A DNA stretch of 64,000 nucleotides from an uncultured Clostridia bacterium (GTDB lineage: Bacteria; Bacillota; Clostridia; TANB77; CAG-508), in contig CALXET010000005.1 in assembly GCA_944387405.1 (NCBI GenBank), positions 1 through 64,000 of the forward strand. Direction: 5' to 3'. Positions 36,362 to 46,015 of the stretch are shown here, in pieces. The position numbers were made by a program, and so were the translations under genes. The notes beneath the pieces are model-generated. The model was not told the origin of the DNA. It saw only the letters and a program-made list of their open reading frames with translations, and did not search any database. Within the stretch, counting starts at the first letter, position 1. The number at the start of each line of letters is the position of its first letter.

Positions 36362-36460
36362 ATGGAAGGTTTATACAATTCTCCATATGGAATAAGTCCA
36401 TATAATATTGAATATCTTCCAAATGTAATGTTTGGTAAGGTAGACAAAGAATATTTATAA
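36362..36460 (+). CDS. Unknown 32-residue protein
   Basis: ATG at 36362 follows GAGGTGAT (36350-36357). The protein starts MEGLYNSPYGISPYNIEYLP and ends FGKVDKEYL. Rich in Tyr, Pro, Gly and Asn; no membrane helix. It has its own promoter and a strong terminator 38 bases later, so it is a complete transcription unit. I know no family for it. It could be a spore or peptide-signalling product, but the sequence gives no direct hint. Confidence 0.6.
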   Translation: MEGLYNSPYGISPYNIEYLPNVMFGKVDKEYL

Positions 36461-36497
36461 TATAATAAATAATTTTAATTATATAAAATAGAAATAA

Positions 36498-36530
36498 AGA
36501 AGGATTACTATATTTTATAGTAATCCTTTT
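36498..36530 (+). terminator. Bidirectional terminator between the small peptide and capA-like genes
   Basis: Arms AAGGATTACTATA and TATAGTAATCCTT around a 3-base loop, with A and T flanks. Confidence 0.85.
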
Positions 36531-36558
36531 GCTGTATATAAATTTAACGAAGTATTTT

Positions 36559-37863
36559 TTATTCTTCTTTTTTATTGGTATTAGCATTTTCATCCTTTTG
36601 TCCTTCTAAATCCTCACTATTTGAAGATTCTTCAGTTATTTCATCTCCAACTATTTTATAAATATGTTTTAATTCTGATTTTAATGTTGAATTAGTTGAA
36701 GAGCTAATATTTTTCTTTCCTGCTTTATAATCTTCTAAAGCTTTTTCTATATCCATTACTAAATATTTTTGTTTAGATCCTGATGATGACTTATACATAT
36801 ATATAGGAGTGTAAGTTGCACTATCAATACTTATTTTACCATCTCCATGTTTAGTGATTTGAAGATCTAATATAATAGATTGCCTTGTATAATCATAGTA
36901 TTGACCAGACATGAAATTGCCAAGAGAATATATTATAAATCCATCCTTAGTCGTACCATCTTCTAATTTTATTGTTCTTTTTTCCATTTTTTCAAGTACA
37001 TGAGGATGACTTCCTAAAATTATATCTGCACCATTTTCAAATAAAAAGTCAGCTAATTCTTCTTGTTCATCAGTAGGATTTTGTTTGTATTCAGTTCCCC
37101 AATGCATACTAACAGATATCAGATCAACATCTAAATCTTTAGCAGCTTGCAAGTCTTTTTTTATTTTATCTTTATCAATAAGATTTACGGCATAAGATTT
37201 ATCTTTAGGAACAGCAATTCCATTTGTACCATAAGTGTATGCTAAAAAAGCAATTTTAATACCTTTAACATCTTTTACTAAAATATTATTACTAGATTCT
37301 TCACTATCATATGTTCCCATGTGATCAATTTTTAATTCATCTAATTCTTTAATAGTGTTAACAATTCCGGTATATCCTTTATCCATACAGTGGTTATTAG
37401 CTGTGGATAAAACATCAACACCTACATCTTTTAAAGCTTTTCCTAAAGCTTCAGGAGTATTAAATGTTGGGTAGCTACTATATCCAATTTTTGAACCAGC
37501 AAAAGTTGTTTCTAAATTTCCAACAGTAATATCAGCTTGAGATAATTTATCTTTTACATCATCAAACACATATGAAAAATCATATTTTTTACTTGAACTA
37601 TTATATGCGTCTGTATATTGAGTATTATGACACATAATATCCCCAATAACAGTCATCTTAATAGTAATATCTTCTACAGTAGCTTCTGCAGGAGCTTTTA
37701 TAGATGAGTCAGCAGATTGGGCACTTTGATTATTTAAATTATTAGAGATATTATTGTTTTTATAAATACCAAAATATATCAAAGCAACTACTAAAACTAT
37801 CAAAATAGCTAAAAATACAAAAAATCTAGGTTTAAATCTAGTCTTTTTAGATCTTCTTCCCAT
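36559..37863 (-). CDS. CapA-family metallophosphatase-like envelope protein
   Basis: 434 residues. Basic N-terminus, membrane helix near 13-33, then the CapA/PgsA domain (from about 68): TVIGDIMCHNTQY, TVGNLETTF, STANNHCMDKGYTGI, SMHWGTEY, GADIILGSHPHVL, and YSLGNFMSGQ. These are the metal-binding motifs of the calcineurin-like fold. Relatives take part in poly-gamma-glutamate or other surface polymer production. No other pgs/cap genes are close, so the polymer is unknown. The C-terminal 60 residues are charged and low in complexity. Confidence 0.88.
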   Translation of the reverse strand: MGRRSKKTRFKPRFFVFLAILIVLVVALIYFGIYKNNNISNNLNNQSAQSADSSIKAPAEATVEDITIKMTVIGDIMCHNTQYTDAYNSSSKKYDFSYVFDDVKDKLSQADITVGNLETTFAGSKIGYSSYPTFNTPEALGKALKDVGVDVLSTANNHCMDKGYTGIVNTIKELDELKIDHMGTYDSEESSNNILVKDVKGIKIAFLAYTYGTNGIAVPKDKSYAVNLIDKDKIKKDLQAAKDLDVDLISVSMHWGTEYKQNPTDEQEELADFLFENGADIILGSHPHVLEKMEKRTIKLEDGTTKDGFIIYSLGNFMSGQYYDYTRQSIILDLQITKHGDGKISIDSATYTPIYMYKSSSGSKQKYLVMDIEKALEDYKAGKKNISSSTNSTLKSELKHIYKIVGDEITEESSNSEDLEGQKDENANTNKKEE

Positions 37864-38059
37864 AATAAATTTTCCTTTCTATATTAAATTATAAATAGAA
37901 TATCAAAATTAAAGATAAATATCAATATTAAAAAGGTATAATAAAAAAGTTTCAAAAAAGAAAAAGTATTAAAAAAGTATTTAAATTGCCTTAAAAATTT
38001 GAAATATTAACAAAAATACTGTATAATAAAATCCGATTGATTATTTTAGGAGGTAAGTC

Positions 38060-39643
38060 ATGATAAGTGCAATAGGTGTAACAGTAAGATTCGGAAAAAG
38101 AGTTTTGTTTGAAGATGTAAATATTAAGTTTACAAAAGGAAATTGTTATGGTTTGATTGGTGCAAATGGTGCTGGTAAATCAACATTTTTAAAAGTTCTT
38201 TCAGGAGAAATTGAACCTAGTAAAGGGGAAGTGTTAATCGATAAAGGAGAAAGATTATCAGTACTTAAACAAGATCATTATGCTTATGAAGATTATAAAG
38301 TTTTAGATACAGTTATAATGGGAAATAGTGAGCTTTATAATATAATGAAAGAAAAAGAAGAAATATATTCAAAACCTGATTTTTCAGAGGAAGACGGAAT
38401 GAAAGCTGCAAAGTTAGAAGAAAGATTTGCAGAATTAGATGGTTGGAATGCAGAATCAGATGCAGCCATATTATTGAATAATTTAGGAATAGACACAGAA
38501 CTTCATGAAAAACTTATGAAAGAAATAGAAGCAAAAGATAAAGTAAAAGTATTACTTGCTCAAGCTTTATTTGGAAATCCAGATATATTATTATTAGATG
38601 AGCCTACAAACGATTTAGATATAAAATCTATTCAGTGGTTAGAAGAGTTTTTAATTAATTTTGAAAATACAGTTATTGTAGTATCACATGATAGATATTT
38701 CTTAAATAAAGTATGTACACATATTGCAGATGTTGACTTTGGAAAAATTAAAGTTTATCCCGGAAATTATGATTTCTGGTATGAATCAAGTCAGCTTGCA
38801 TTAAAACAGATGAGAGAACAAAATAAAAAGAAAGAAGAGAAAATTAAAGAATTACAAGAATTTATTGCAAGATTTAGTGCAAATGCTTCAAAGTCAAAAC
38901 AAGCAACTTCTAGAAAGAAATCTTTAGAGAAAATAGAATTAGATGAGATAAAACCATCAAATAGAAAGTACCCATATATAGATTTTAAACCTGATAGAGA
39001 ACCGGGAAATGATATATTAACTGTAAGTAATCTAAGTAAAACTATTGATGGTGTAAAAGTTTTAGACAATATATCTTTTACAGTAAAAGCTAATAATAAA
39101 ATTGCAGTTTTGGCAGATAATGATAATACAAAAACTGTGTTATTTCAAATCCTTGCAGGAGAGCTTGAACCTGATGAAGGAACAGTAATTTATGGAACTA
39201 CGATTACACAGTCTTATTTTCCAAAAGATAATAGTTATTTATTTAATCAAGATTTAAGCATTACAGATTGGTTAAGACAATATTCTAAAGATCCAGATGA
39301 GACTTATGTTAGAAGCTTTTTAGGAAGAATGTTATTTTCAGGTGATGAAGCTTTAAAGAATATAAAAGTACTTTCTGGTGGTGAAAAAGTTAGATGTGTC
39401 TTGTCAAAGATGATGTTATCAGGGGCAAATTTCTTAATTTTTGATGAGCCTACAAACCATTTAGATATGGAGAGTATTACAGCACTAAATGAAGGAATGA
39501 CAAAATTTAAAGGAGATATGATTTTTTCTTCACACGATCATCAATTAGTTCAAACTGTAGCAAATAGAATATTAGATATTAAAGAGAATGGTAAAATAAT
39601 AGACAGAGAATGTACTTATAATGAATATTTAGGATTAGAATAA
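38060..39643 (+). CDS. ABC-F family ATPase (ribosome-associated), asymmetric sites
   Basis: 527 residues, two ATP-binding domains, no membrane part. Domain 1 has an intact Walker A (GANGAGKST, near 34) and Walker B (LLLDEPTNDLD), but its signature is replaced by KEIEAKDKVKVLLAQ. Domain 2 has a degenerate Walker A (LADNDNTKTVLF) yet keeps the signature LSGGEKVRC and Walker B FLIFDEPTNHLD. So one composite ATP site (Walker A1 with signature 2) is complete and the other is lost. The linker between domains carries the basic coiled pattern of the family (ASKSKQATSRKKSLEKIEL). ABC-F proteins act on stalled ribosomes or in antibiotic protection; this one looks like the YbiT/housekeeping type. Confidence 0.88.
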   Translation: MISAIGVTVRFGKRVLFEDVNIKFTKGNCYGLIGANGAGKSTFLKVLSGEIEPSKGEVLIDKGERLSVLKQDHYAYEDYKVLDTVIMGNSELYNIMKEKEEIYSKPDFSEEDGMKAAKLEERFAELDGWNAESDAAILLNNLGIDTELHEKLMKEIEAKDKVKVLLAQALFGNPDILLLDEPTNDLDIKSIQWLEEFLINFENTVIVVSHDRYFLNKVCTHIADVDFGKIKVYPGNYDFWYESSQLALKQMREQNKKKEEKIKELQEFIARFSANASKSKQATSRKKSLEKIELDEIKPSNRKYPYIDFKPDREPGNDILTVSNLSKTIDGVKVLDNISFTVKANNKIAVLADNDNTKTVLFQILAGELEPDEGTVIYGTTITQSYFPKDNSYLFNQDLSITDWLRQYSKDPDETYVRSFLGRMLFSGDEALKNIKVLSGGEKVRCVLSKMMLSGANFLIFDEPTNHLDMESITALNEGMTKFKGDMIFSSHDHQLVQTVANRILDIKENGKIIDRECTYNEYLGLE

Positions 39644-39693
39644 TATTTGAAATGATTTATAGTTTATTTTAAAATTATGAAAGCGAGGGAATA

Positions 39694-40539
39694 ATGAAGA
39701 TACATCCAAAAACGAATGAATTATTAGAAGGAATAGAACCTATGAGAAAATTCATAGAAGAAAATAAAGGAATAGAGATTCAATATTTTACAAAAAATAA
39801 AGATGAATTGGTAGATTTTGGAGTTAAAAATCCTATTGTAGAATTAATGAAAATTTTTCCTACTTTAGAGGAGATTACTGTACATCCGCCACTTGCTTAT
39901 CATGAAATAGAATTATTTCTATATAGAAAAAAAGATTTACTAATTGATATATTAAAACAATTAATTGAGTTATCAAATGAATATAACATAAAAATAAACA
40001 TGATTTTGCATACTGGATATGTAATTCAACAGCATAAACTTACTACGTTAGATGATATTAAAGAAATTGCAAAATTATTAGAGGGTACAAAAGTTACCAT
40101 TTTATTCGAAAATATGTTTATGATGTATGAAAAAAATACTTGTTCAGTTTTAGAATTATGTGATTTGATTAATAGTGAAAATGTTAAAGTATGTTTTGAT
40201 ATATGTCATTTGTATTGTCAAGCTACAGCGTGGCATATGCCGATAAAAGAATTTATAAGAATATATTTAGATAAGGAAAAGTGTAAAAAACATGTAAAAC
40301 ATATACATTTTTCAGCAACTTTAAATGATGATGGTTACATAGTTAGATCTACACACGGAAGATGCCATACCGAAACAGAAAAATTGTTTGAAGATGTAAG
40401 TATGTTATTAGAATATGGTATGGATTCTAAAGATATTAATTGGGTGACAGAAGTATCGGAATTAGATTATAAATTAAGACCTGATCAAATAAAAGAACTT
40501 GAAGGGTTAACGAGTTATAGAGATAAATATAAAATATAG
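39694..40539 (+). CDS. TIM-barrel protein, sugar phosphate isomerase/epimerase-like
   Basis: 281 residues matching the AP-endonuclease-2 / xylose-isomerase-like TIM barrel. Metal-ligand type segments are visible in order: ITVHPPLAYHE, MILHTGYV, ILFENMFM, VCFDICHLYC and KHIHFSA, with GRCHTETEKLFED later. The substrate cannot be told. It might alternatively be an endonuclease IV relative, but the length and motif spacing fit isomerase-like members better. It lies between the ABC-F gene and tex, with ribosome site AGCGAGGG. Confidence 0.75.
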   Translation: MKIHPKTNELLEGIEPMRKFIEENKGIEIQYFTKNKDELVDFGVKNPIVELMKIFPTLEEITVHPPLAYHEIELFLYRKKDLLIDILKQLIELSNEYNIKINMILHTGYVIQQHKLTTLDDIKEIAKLLEGTKVTILFENMFMMYEKNTCSVLELCDLINSENVKVCFDICHLYCQATAWHMPIKEFIRIYLDKEKCKKHVKHIHFSATLNDDGYIVRSTHGRCHTETEKLFEDVSMLLEYGMDSKDINWVTEVSELDYKLRPDQIKELEGLTSYRDKYKI

Positions 40540-40604
40540 AAAAGTGCAATTTATGATAAGAATTAAATTACCAAAGTTAGATCTACAGGAGGAAAATAAT
40601 TAAA

Positions 40605-42761
40605 ATGAAAAAAATTGAACAGATAATTGCTGAGGAATTAAATATTAAGTTATCACAAGTAGAATCTACAATAAAGTTGATTGATGATGGCAATACGATT
40701 CCTTTTATTGCTAGGTATAGAAAGGAAGCAACAGGAAATTTAAGTGATGAGACTTTAAGAAATTTTGATGAGAGATTGACTTATTTAAGAAATTTAGAAA
40801 CAAGAAAAGAAGAAATAAAGAGATTAATAGATGAACAAGGAAAACTTACAGAAGAACTTTCTAAAAGTATAGATGAGGCAAATATACTTTCAGAACTAGA
40901 GGATATTTATAGACCATATAAACCAAAAAAGAGAACTAAAGCAACTATAGCTAAAGAAAAAGGATTAGAGCCACTTTCTGAAATTATATTTAATCAAGAA
41001 TGCAAAGATGATATTTATAAAATAGCAGAAAATTATGTGGACTTAGAAAAAGGAGTAGAAACTGCAGAAGATGCAATTTCTGGAGCTAAAGATATTATTG
41101 CTGAAAATATATCTGATAATGCAGGTTATAGGAAGAAAATAAAATCAATGTGCATAAGAGAAGCTATCATTACAACAAAAACAGGCAAAGAAGAAAATAA
41201 CACATATGAAATGTATTCTGACTTTTCTGAAAGCATTAGAACTATACCAAGTCATAGGATATTAGCAATAAATAGAGGAGAGAAAGAAGATGCAATTAAA
41301 GTAAAGATAGAAAAGCCAGATGAAAAAATACTTGCATATATTGAAAAAGATATTATTAAGGATAATAAAAGCCAATATGCAGAGATATTAAAAGACACGA
41401 TACAAGATAGTTATCAAAGGCTAATTGAACCTTCTATTGATAGAGAATTAAGAGCTGACTTAACAGAAAAAGCTGAGGATAAAGCAATAAAAGTATTTGG
41501 AAAAAACGCGAAACAATTACTATTACAGGCTCCTTTAAAAGGTATGACAGTAATAGGATTTGACCCAGCATATAGAACAGGATGTAAAATTGCAGTAATA
41601 GATGAAACGGGAAAATTGTTAGATACTGCAACAGTATATCCAACAGAGCCTCAAAATGATGTAGAAGGCGCTAAGAAGGTTTTAAAATCATTTATTGACA
41701 AATATGATGTTAAAATGTTTGCAATCGGAAATGGGACAGCCTCACGTGAATCAGAGCAATTTGTTGCAGACCTTATAAAGGAAATTGATAAAGATGTTTA
41801 TTATACAATAGTAAGTGAAGCTGGAGCTTCAGTTTATTCTGCTTCAAAACTTGCAACTGAAGAATATCCAAATATAAATGTTTCTTTAAGAGGTGCAATT
41901 TCTATTGCAAGAAGGTTACAAGATCCATTAGCAGAACTTGTTAAAATTGATCCAAAAGCGATTGGTGTTGGACAATATCAACATGATGTAAATCAAAAGA
42001 AATTATCTGAAAGTTTAACTGGTGTAGTTGAAGATGCAGTAAATTCAGTTGGAGTTGATATTAATACTGCTACTCCATCATTACTTTCATATGTTTCTGG
42101 AATAAATAAAACAATTGCTAGAAATATTGTTGATTATAGAGATGAAAATGGAGTGATAAAATCAAGAAGTGAACTTTTAAAAGTCCCAAAGCTTGGAAAA
42201 GTAGCTTATGAACAATGTGCGGGATTTATAAGAGTTTTTAATGGAAAAAATCCTTTGGAGATAACAGGAGTTCATCCAGAAAGTTATGAAAAAGCACAAA
42301 ATCTTTTAAAAGAATTAGGGTATAGCATAAAAGATTTATTAGACAAAGAAATATTAGGAGAAATAAAAGAGAAACTCGCATCTGTAAATATTTCCGAAAT
42401 GGCAAAAGAGCTTGACGTTGGTGAACTGACTTTAAAAGATATTATAGAAGAATTATCTAAGCCAGGAAGGGATCCAAGAGAGGATCTTCCAAAACCTATA
42501 CTTAGAAGTGATGTTTTAAAATTTGAAGATTTAAAAGAAGATATGATATTAAACGGAACGGTGAGAAATGTAACAGACTTTGGTGCTTTTATAGATATTG
42601 GAGTAAAACATGATGGATTAGTACATATTTCTCAATTGTCAAATAGATTTGTTAAAAATCCTTCAGAAATAGTTTCTGTTGGAGATATAGTCAAAGTAAA
42701 GGTAATTGGAATTGATACTGAAAGACAAAAAGTAAGTTTATCAATGAAAGATATTAATTAA
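40605..42761 (+). CDS. tex: Tex family RNA-binding transcription accessory protein
   Basis: 718 residues, the usual length. N-terminal helical domain with FIARYRKEATGNLSDETLR, a YqgF-like domain from about 315 (GMTVIGFDPAYRTGCKIAVID), helix-hairpin-helix repeats (VNSVGVDINTATPSLLSYVSG; LLKVPKLGKVAYEQCAGFIRV), the GVHPESY segment and a C-terminal S1 domain (VRNVTDFGAFIDIGVKHDGL). It binds RNA and is linked to transcription stress. Starts at ATG after AGGAGGAAA. Five CGG triplets are present, none in frame. Confidence 0.95.
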   Translation: MKKIEQIIAEELNIKLSQVESTIKLIDDGNTIPFIARYRKEATGNLSDETLRNFDERLTYLRNLETRKEEIKRLIDEQGKLTEELSKSIDEANILSELEDIYRPYKPKKRTKATIAKEKGLEPLSEIIFNQECKDDIYKIAENYVDLEKGVETAEDAISGAKDIIAENISDNAGYRKKIKSMCIREAIITTKTGKEENNTYEMYSDFSESIRTIPSHRILAINRGEKEDAIKVKIEKPDEKILAYIEKDIIKDNKSQYAEILKDTIQDSYQRLIEPSIDRELRADLTEKAEDKAIKVFGKNAKQLLLQAPLKGMTVIGFDPAYRTGCKIAVIDETGKLLDTATVYPTEPQNDVEGAKKVLKSFIDKYDVKMFAIGNGTASRESEQFVADLIKEIDKDVYYTIVSEAGASVYSASKLATEEYPNINVSLRGAISIARRLQDPLAELVKIDPKAIGVGQYQHDVNQKKLSESLTGVVEDAVNSVGVDINTATPSLLSYVSGINKTIARNIVDYRDENGVIKSRSELLKVPKLGKVAYEQCAGFIRVFNGKNPLEITGVHPESYEKAQNLLKELGYSIKDLLDKEILGEIKEKLASVNISEMAKELDVGELTLKDIIEELSKPGRDPREDLPKPILRSDVLKFEDLKEDMILNGTVRNVTDFGAFIDIGVKHDGLVHISQLSNRFVKNPSEIVSVGDIVKVKVIGIDTERQKVSLSMKDIN

Positions 42762-42786
42762 AATTGAATTGAGATTTTTTAATATA

Positions 42787-42826
42787 AAAAGAGACGATTA
42801 AATGAAAATTTATATCGTCTCTTAAT
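42787..42826 (-). terminator. Terminator of the NRPS-kinase-HD-GYP operon
   Basis: Arms AAGAGACGAT and ATCGTCTCTT. On the minus strand the hairpin is followed by a T run (from the AAAAA at 42786-42790), so it stops the leftward operon. On the plus strand the tail is AT-mixed, so tex termination is less sure. Confidence 0.7.
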
Positions 42827-42840
42827 ATTTAAAAAATTTA

Positions 42841-43908
42841 TTAATATTTAAGTTTGATTTCTTCTATTTTGTCATATTCATTTTCTAGAATATCCATGAA
42901 TACAGGAACTAGTTTTGGATCTAACTGAGATCCTGCACAGTTTTTAATTTCTTCTTTAACATAATCAAGAGGAAGAGCTTCACGGTATGAACGTCTAGAT
43001 GTCATAGCATCAAATGTGTCAGCTATAGAAGTTATTCTAGCTAGATAAGGAATTTCTTCGCCCATTAAATTATTAGGATATCCTTTGCCATCATATCTTT
43101 CATGATGGTGTTTTACGATTGGAATTATATCTTTAAAAATAGAAGCATTTGATAATATGTGTGCACCAATAGATGGATGATTTTTAATTTCTGAATATTC
43201 ATCAGGTGTTAATTTATCATTTTTTAATAGTATTGCATCTGGAATTCCAATTTTACCAATATCATGAAATAAACCACCTATTTTTAATTTCTTTAGTTCA
43301 TCATCACTTAATCCAATTTTTTTACCAATTAGTGTTGCATATTCAGAAACTCTATCAGAATGACCTCGAGTATATACATCTTTAGCTTCAACTGTATACC
43401 TTAATGTTTCTATTGTTTCAAGATAAGCCTTTTCAAGAAGTTCCTTTGATTGTTCTAAATCAGAATTGATAGATTTAATTAGTCTCATTTGATCAACTGA
43501 TTTTAAACCAGACTCGATAAGTAGTAATAACTGATCAAATTTATCACTTTTTTCGCAATAACCTTGAATATCTAACTTTTTAATTGTATCTAAAGGAGGG
43601 GCTAAATCTTTATGCCCAGTAAGCAATAATATATATAATTCTTGATCAAATTTTCTTATTTCTTCAACGACCTTATCTCCATGAATTGGAGTCATTATAT
43701 AATCTAAAATCATAAGATCAAAATGTTCAGTTTTTACTCTTTCTATAGCTTCTAAAGGATTAGTTACGCCTGTTAATTGATAACCAGATCTACTTAAATA
43801 TACTGAAAGAGAATCTATTATTCCCATTTCATCATCAACGGCAATAATCTTATAATCTTTATTATGATTATCAGATTCATTTAAATTAGAATTTATATTT
43901 AATCTCAT
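42841..43908 (-). CDS. Response regulator with HD-GYP output domain
   Basis: 355 residues. Receiver domain in about 22-140 (KIIAVDDEMGIIDSL, phosphorylatable Asp in LMILDYIMTP, and the LLTGHKD and Lys positions). HD-GYP domain from about 175: HSDRVSEYATLIG, LFHDIGKIGIP and HHERYDGKGYP. HD-GYP domains hydrolyse cyclic di-GMP. ATG at 43908 was chosen as GAAAGGT lies at good spacing. It is the last gene of the operon with the NRPS and kinase; the kinase is its likely phosphodonor. Confidence 0.9.
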   Translation of the reverse strand: MRLNINSNLNESDNHNKDYKIIAVDDEMGIIDSLSVYLSRSGYQLTGVTNPLEAIERVKTEHFDLMILDYIMTPIHGDKVVEEIRKFDQELYILLLTGHKDLAPPLDTIKKLDIQGYCEKSDKFDQLLLLIESGLKSVDQMRLIKSINSDLEQSKELLEKAYLETIETLRYTVEAKDVYTRGHSDRVSEYATLIGKKIGLSDDELKKLKIGGLFHDIGKIGIPDAILLKNDKLTPDEYSEIKNHPSIGAHILSNASIFKDIIPIVKHHHERYDGKGYPNNLMGEEIPYLARITSIADTFDAMTSRRSYREALPLDYVKEEIKNCAGSQLDPKLVPVFMDILENEYDKIEEIKLKY

Positions 43909-43958
43909 AAAAATATTACCTTTCAATTAAATATTATATTTATATAAAAACATATAAT

Positions 43959-45995
43959 TTATTTTTTGTAAATAGGAAGTGAAATATAAAATGTGGTTCC
44001 ATTTTCTGAAGTATCAAAAGTTATTTCACCATGAAAATGTGCTTTAATATTAGAATATGACATAAATAAACCAAGTCCTGTACCTTCTTTTCCTTTTGTA
44101 GTAATCATTTCTTTAAATAATCTTTCTTGTACATTTGGTGGTATTCCAGGTCCAAAATCTTGTACACTTATAATTATACGATTATCATTAACTTTAGCTG
44201 ATAAATTGATAGTCATTTCTTTATCTTTATTATTGTAAGCTTGTATAGAATTTGAAATCATGTTATTTAATATTTGAACTAGACTATTGATATTTCCATG
44301 TATTAAATCATTATCAGTTGTTTCATTCTTAATAACTAAAGTAGTTATTGAATTTTTTAATTCATGTTTCATTAATATGTCTACACGATTAAATAACTCA
44401 GAAATTGTAAATGGATAAATTTGATCTTCGGAAAATACAACAGCTTGTCCCTTAACTGCTGTAATAACATCAGACATATATGAAGTGTGTGATCTTATTT
44501 TATCTAGCCAAGTGTTTATATCTTTAACAATTGCATGATAATCATCTTCATTTACCTGAGGATTACCTATAGACATATCAAGTTCTTTTGCTAAATCTGA
44601 TAGACCTTCTGCAGCACCAGAAATAGACATTATAGGAGTTTTTAAGTTATGGGCTATACCTCCAATCATTTGTCCTAATGAAGCTAAACGTTCTCTTTCT
44701 ATTAATAAATCTTGAGAACTTTTAATTTTTTGTAAATTTTCTTGATTCATAATTTGAATATTATTATACGCTGTACAAAGATCTCCTAATTCGTCATTTG
44801 ATATAACAGGTAGAGTAGTGAAATTGTCTACATCTTTGTTGTCAGATATATGACTTAAACTTTCAGATATTGTAGAAACTTCTCTTGATAATGAACGAAC
44901 AAAAATAATCAAAAGAATAAGCATTAAGACAAATGTTATAATAAATGTTACTATTATATATGTTAGAGCTTCACTGGAGTCTGTATGATAAAGTATACAA
45001 GCATAATATGAGCCATCTTTTGTATTTAATTTAATAGTTGCTCCTTGCGTGTCTACAGCATAACTATCATAAGTTTTTCCATTATTTTGTTCTGCATATT
45101 TTAGAGTATACTTTATGACAAAATTAGAAGGAGCAGGCCCTGATAATAAGTCTACATCTCCGTTTTCAGATAAAATAAAAACAGAAGCTGACTCATTATA
45201 TATTAAAAATTTATTTAATAAATTTTTAATACGTGAATATGTGTACGTTTCGTTTTCGTCAAAAAGTATAGATAGATTTTTAGAATATACTTCAAATAAT
45301 GCATCTTCTGATGATTTAATAGACTTTGTATATCCAACAAGAGCGATTAGAAGCATACCAATAATACAAACAGGTATGACCTGCATTAAAATTTTTGTTC
45401 CAATATTTATTCTTACTCCAATATCTGCATCTTTTCTATAAATCTCTGATAATATTTTACTAAATAAGCTTTTTGTAAAAATATATGAAGTTACAGCAAG
45501 TAAAAAAGTAAATGCAACAATAAGAGTAGTTATTTTTAATATCATTGTCTTTTCGTGACTACCAGTAATCGATAATATTGTAAAACATATAATTGATGGA
45601 ATTATTAATTCTACCAAAAATATTATATAAGGTAAATTCAAGCATCTTTTTCTTATAATATCAATATTTTTTGAGTTATTGTATTTTAAATCATTTTTAT
45701 TTTTATACCATTCATCAATTGGTTTAAAAACCTTTTTAATGACAAAGTATATCACAATTACAGCAATAATACCTATACAGGCAAACTGAGCAACATACGG
45801 AATTCCTGACATTTCAATATCAAAAGGAGTATTAATAGAATTAGGTGGGTAATTCAAAATTAATGGAAGTACTATTGATACTACGATTAAGATTATTGTT
45901 GAAAGTAAAGAAAAAATAAGAAATAGTTTAGTACTAGGTAGATTAAAGAAGGTTATTTTTTCTGTACTATTATTTATTTGTTTTTTTGTATTCAT
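43959..45995 (-). CDS. Membrane sensor histidine kinase
   Basis: 678 residues from ATG 45995, preceded by GAGGTG. About seven membrane segments in two blocks: four or more in residues 20-185 and a pair around 210 and 350 flanking an extracellular sensor part. A HAMP-like region is near 370-430. The phosphorylatable histidine is in GGIAHNLKTPIMSISGA (near 455), followed by an ATPase domain with NMISNSIQAYNNK, DFGPGIPP and GTGLGLFMSY. It starts about 20 bases after the NRPS stop and lies directly before the HD-GYP regulator, which is probably its partner. Confidence 0.9.
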   Translation of the reverse strand: MNTKKQINNSTEKITFFNLPSTKLFLIFSLLSTIILIVVSIVLPLILNYPPNSINTPFDIEMSGIPYVAQFACIGIIAVIVIYFVIKKVFKPIDEWYKNKNDLKYNNSKNIDIIRKRCLNLPYIIFLVELIIPSIICFTILSITGSHEKTMILKITTLIVAFTFLLAVTSYIFTKSLFSKILSEIYRKDADIGVRINIGTKILMQVIPVCIIGMLLIALVGYTKSIKSSEDALFEVYSKNLSILFDENETYTYSRIKNLLNKFLIYNESASVFILSENGDVDLLSGPAPSNFVIKYTLKYAEQNNGKTYDSYAVDTQGATIKLNTKDGSYYACILYHTDSSEALTYIIVTFIITFVLMLILLIIFVRSLSREVSTISESLSHISDNKDVDNFTTLPVISNDELGDLCTAYNNIQIMNQENLQKIKSSQDLLIERERLASLGQMIGGIAHNLKTPIMSISGAAEGLSDLAKELDMSIGNPQVNEDDYHAIVKDINTWLDKIRSHTSYMSDVITAVKGQAVVFSEDQIYPFTISELFNRVDILMKHELKNSITTLVIKNETTDNDLIHGNINSLVQILNNMISNSIQAYNNKDKEMTINLSAKVNDNRIIISVQDFGPGIPPNVQERLFKEMITTKGKEGTGLGLFMSYSNIKAHFHGEITFDTSENGTTFYISLPIYKK

Positions 45996-46015
45996 AAATA
46001 ACACCTCGATTATTA

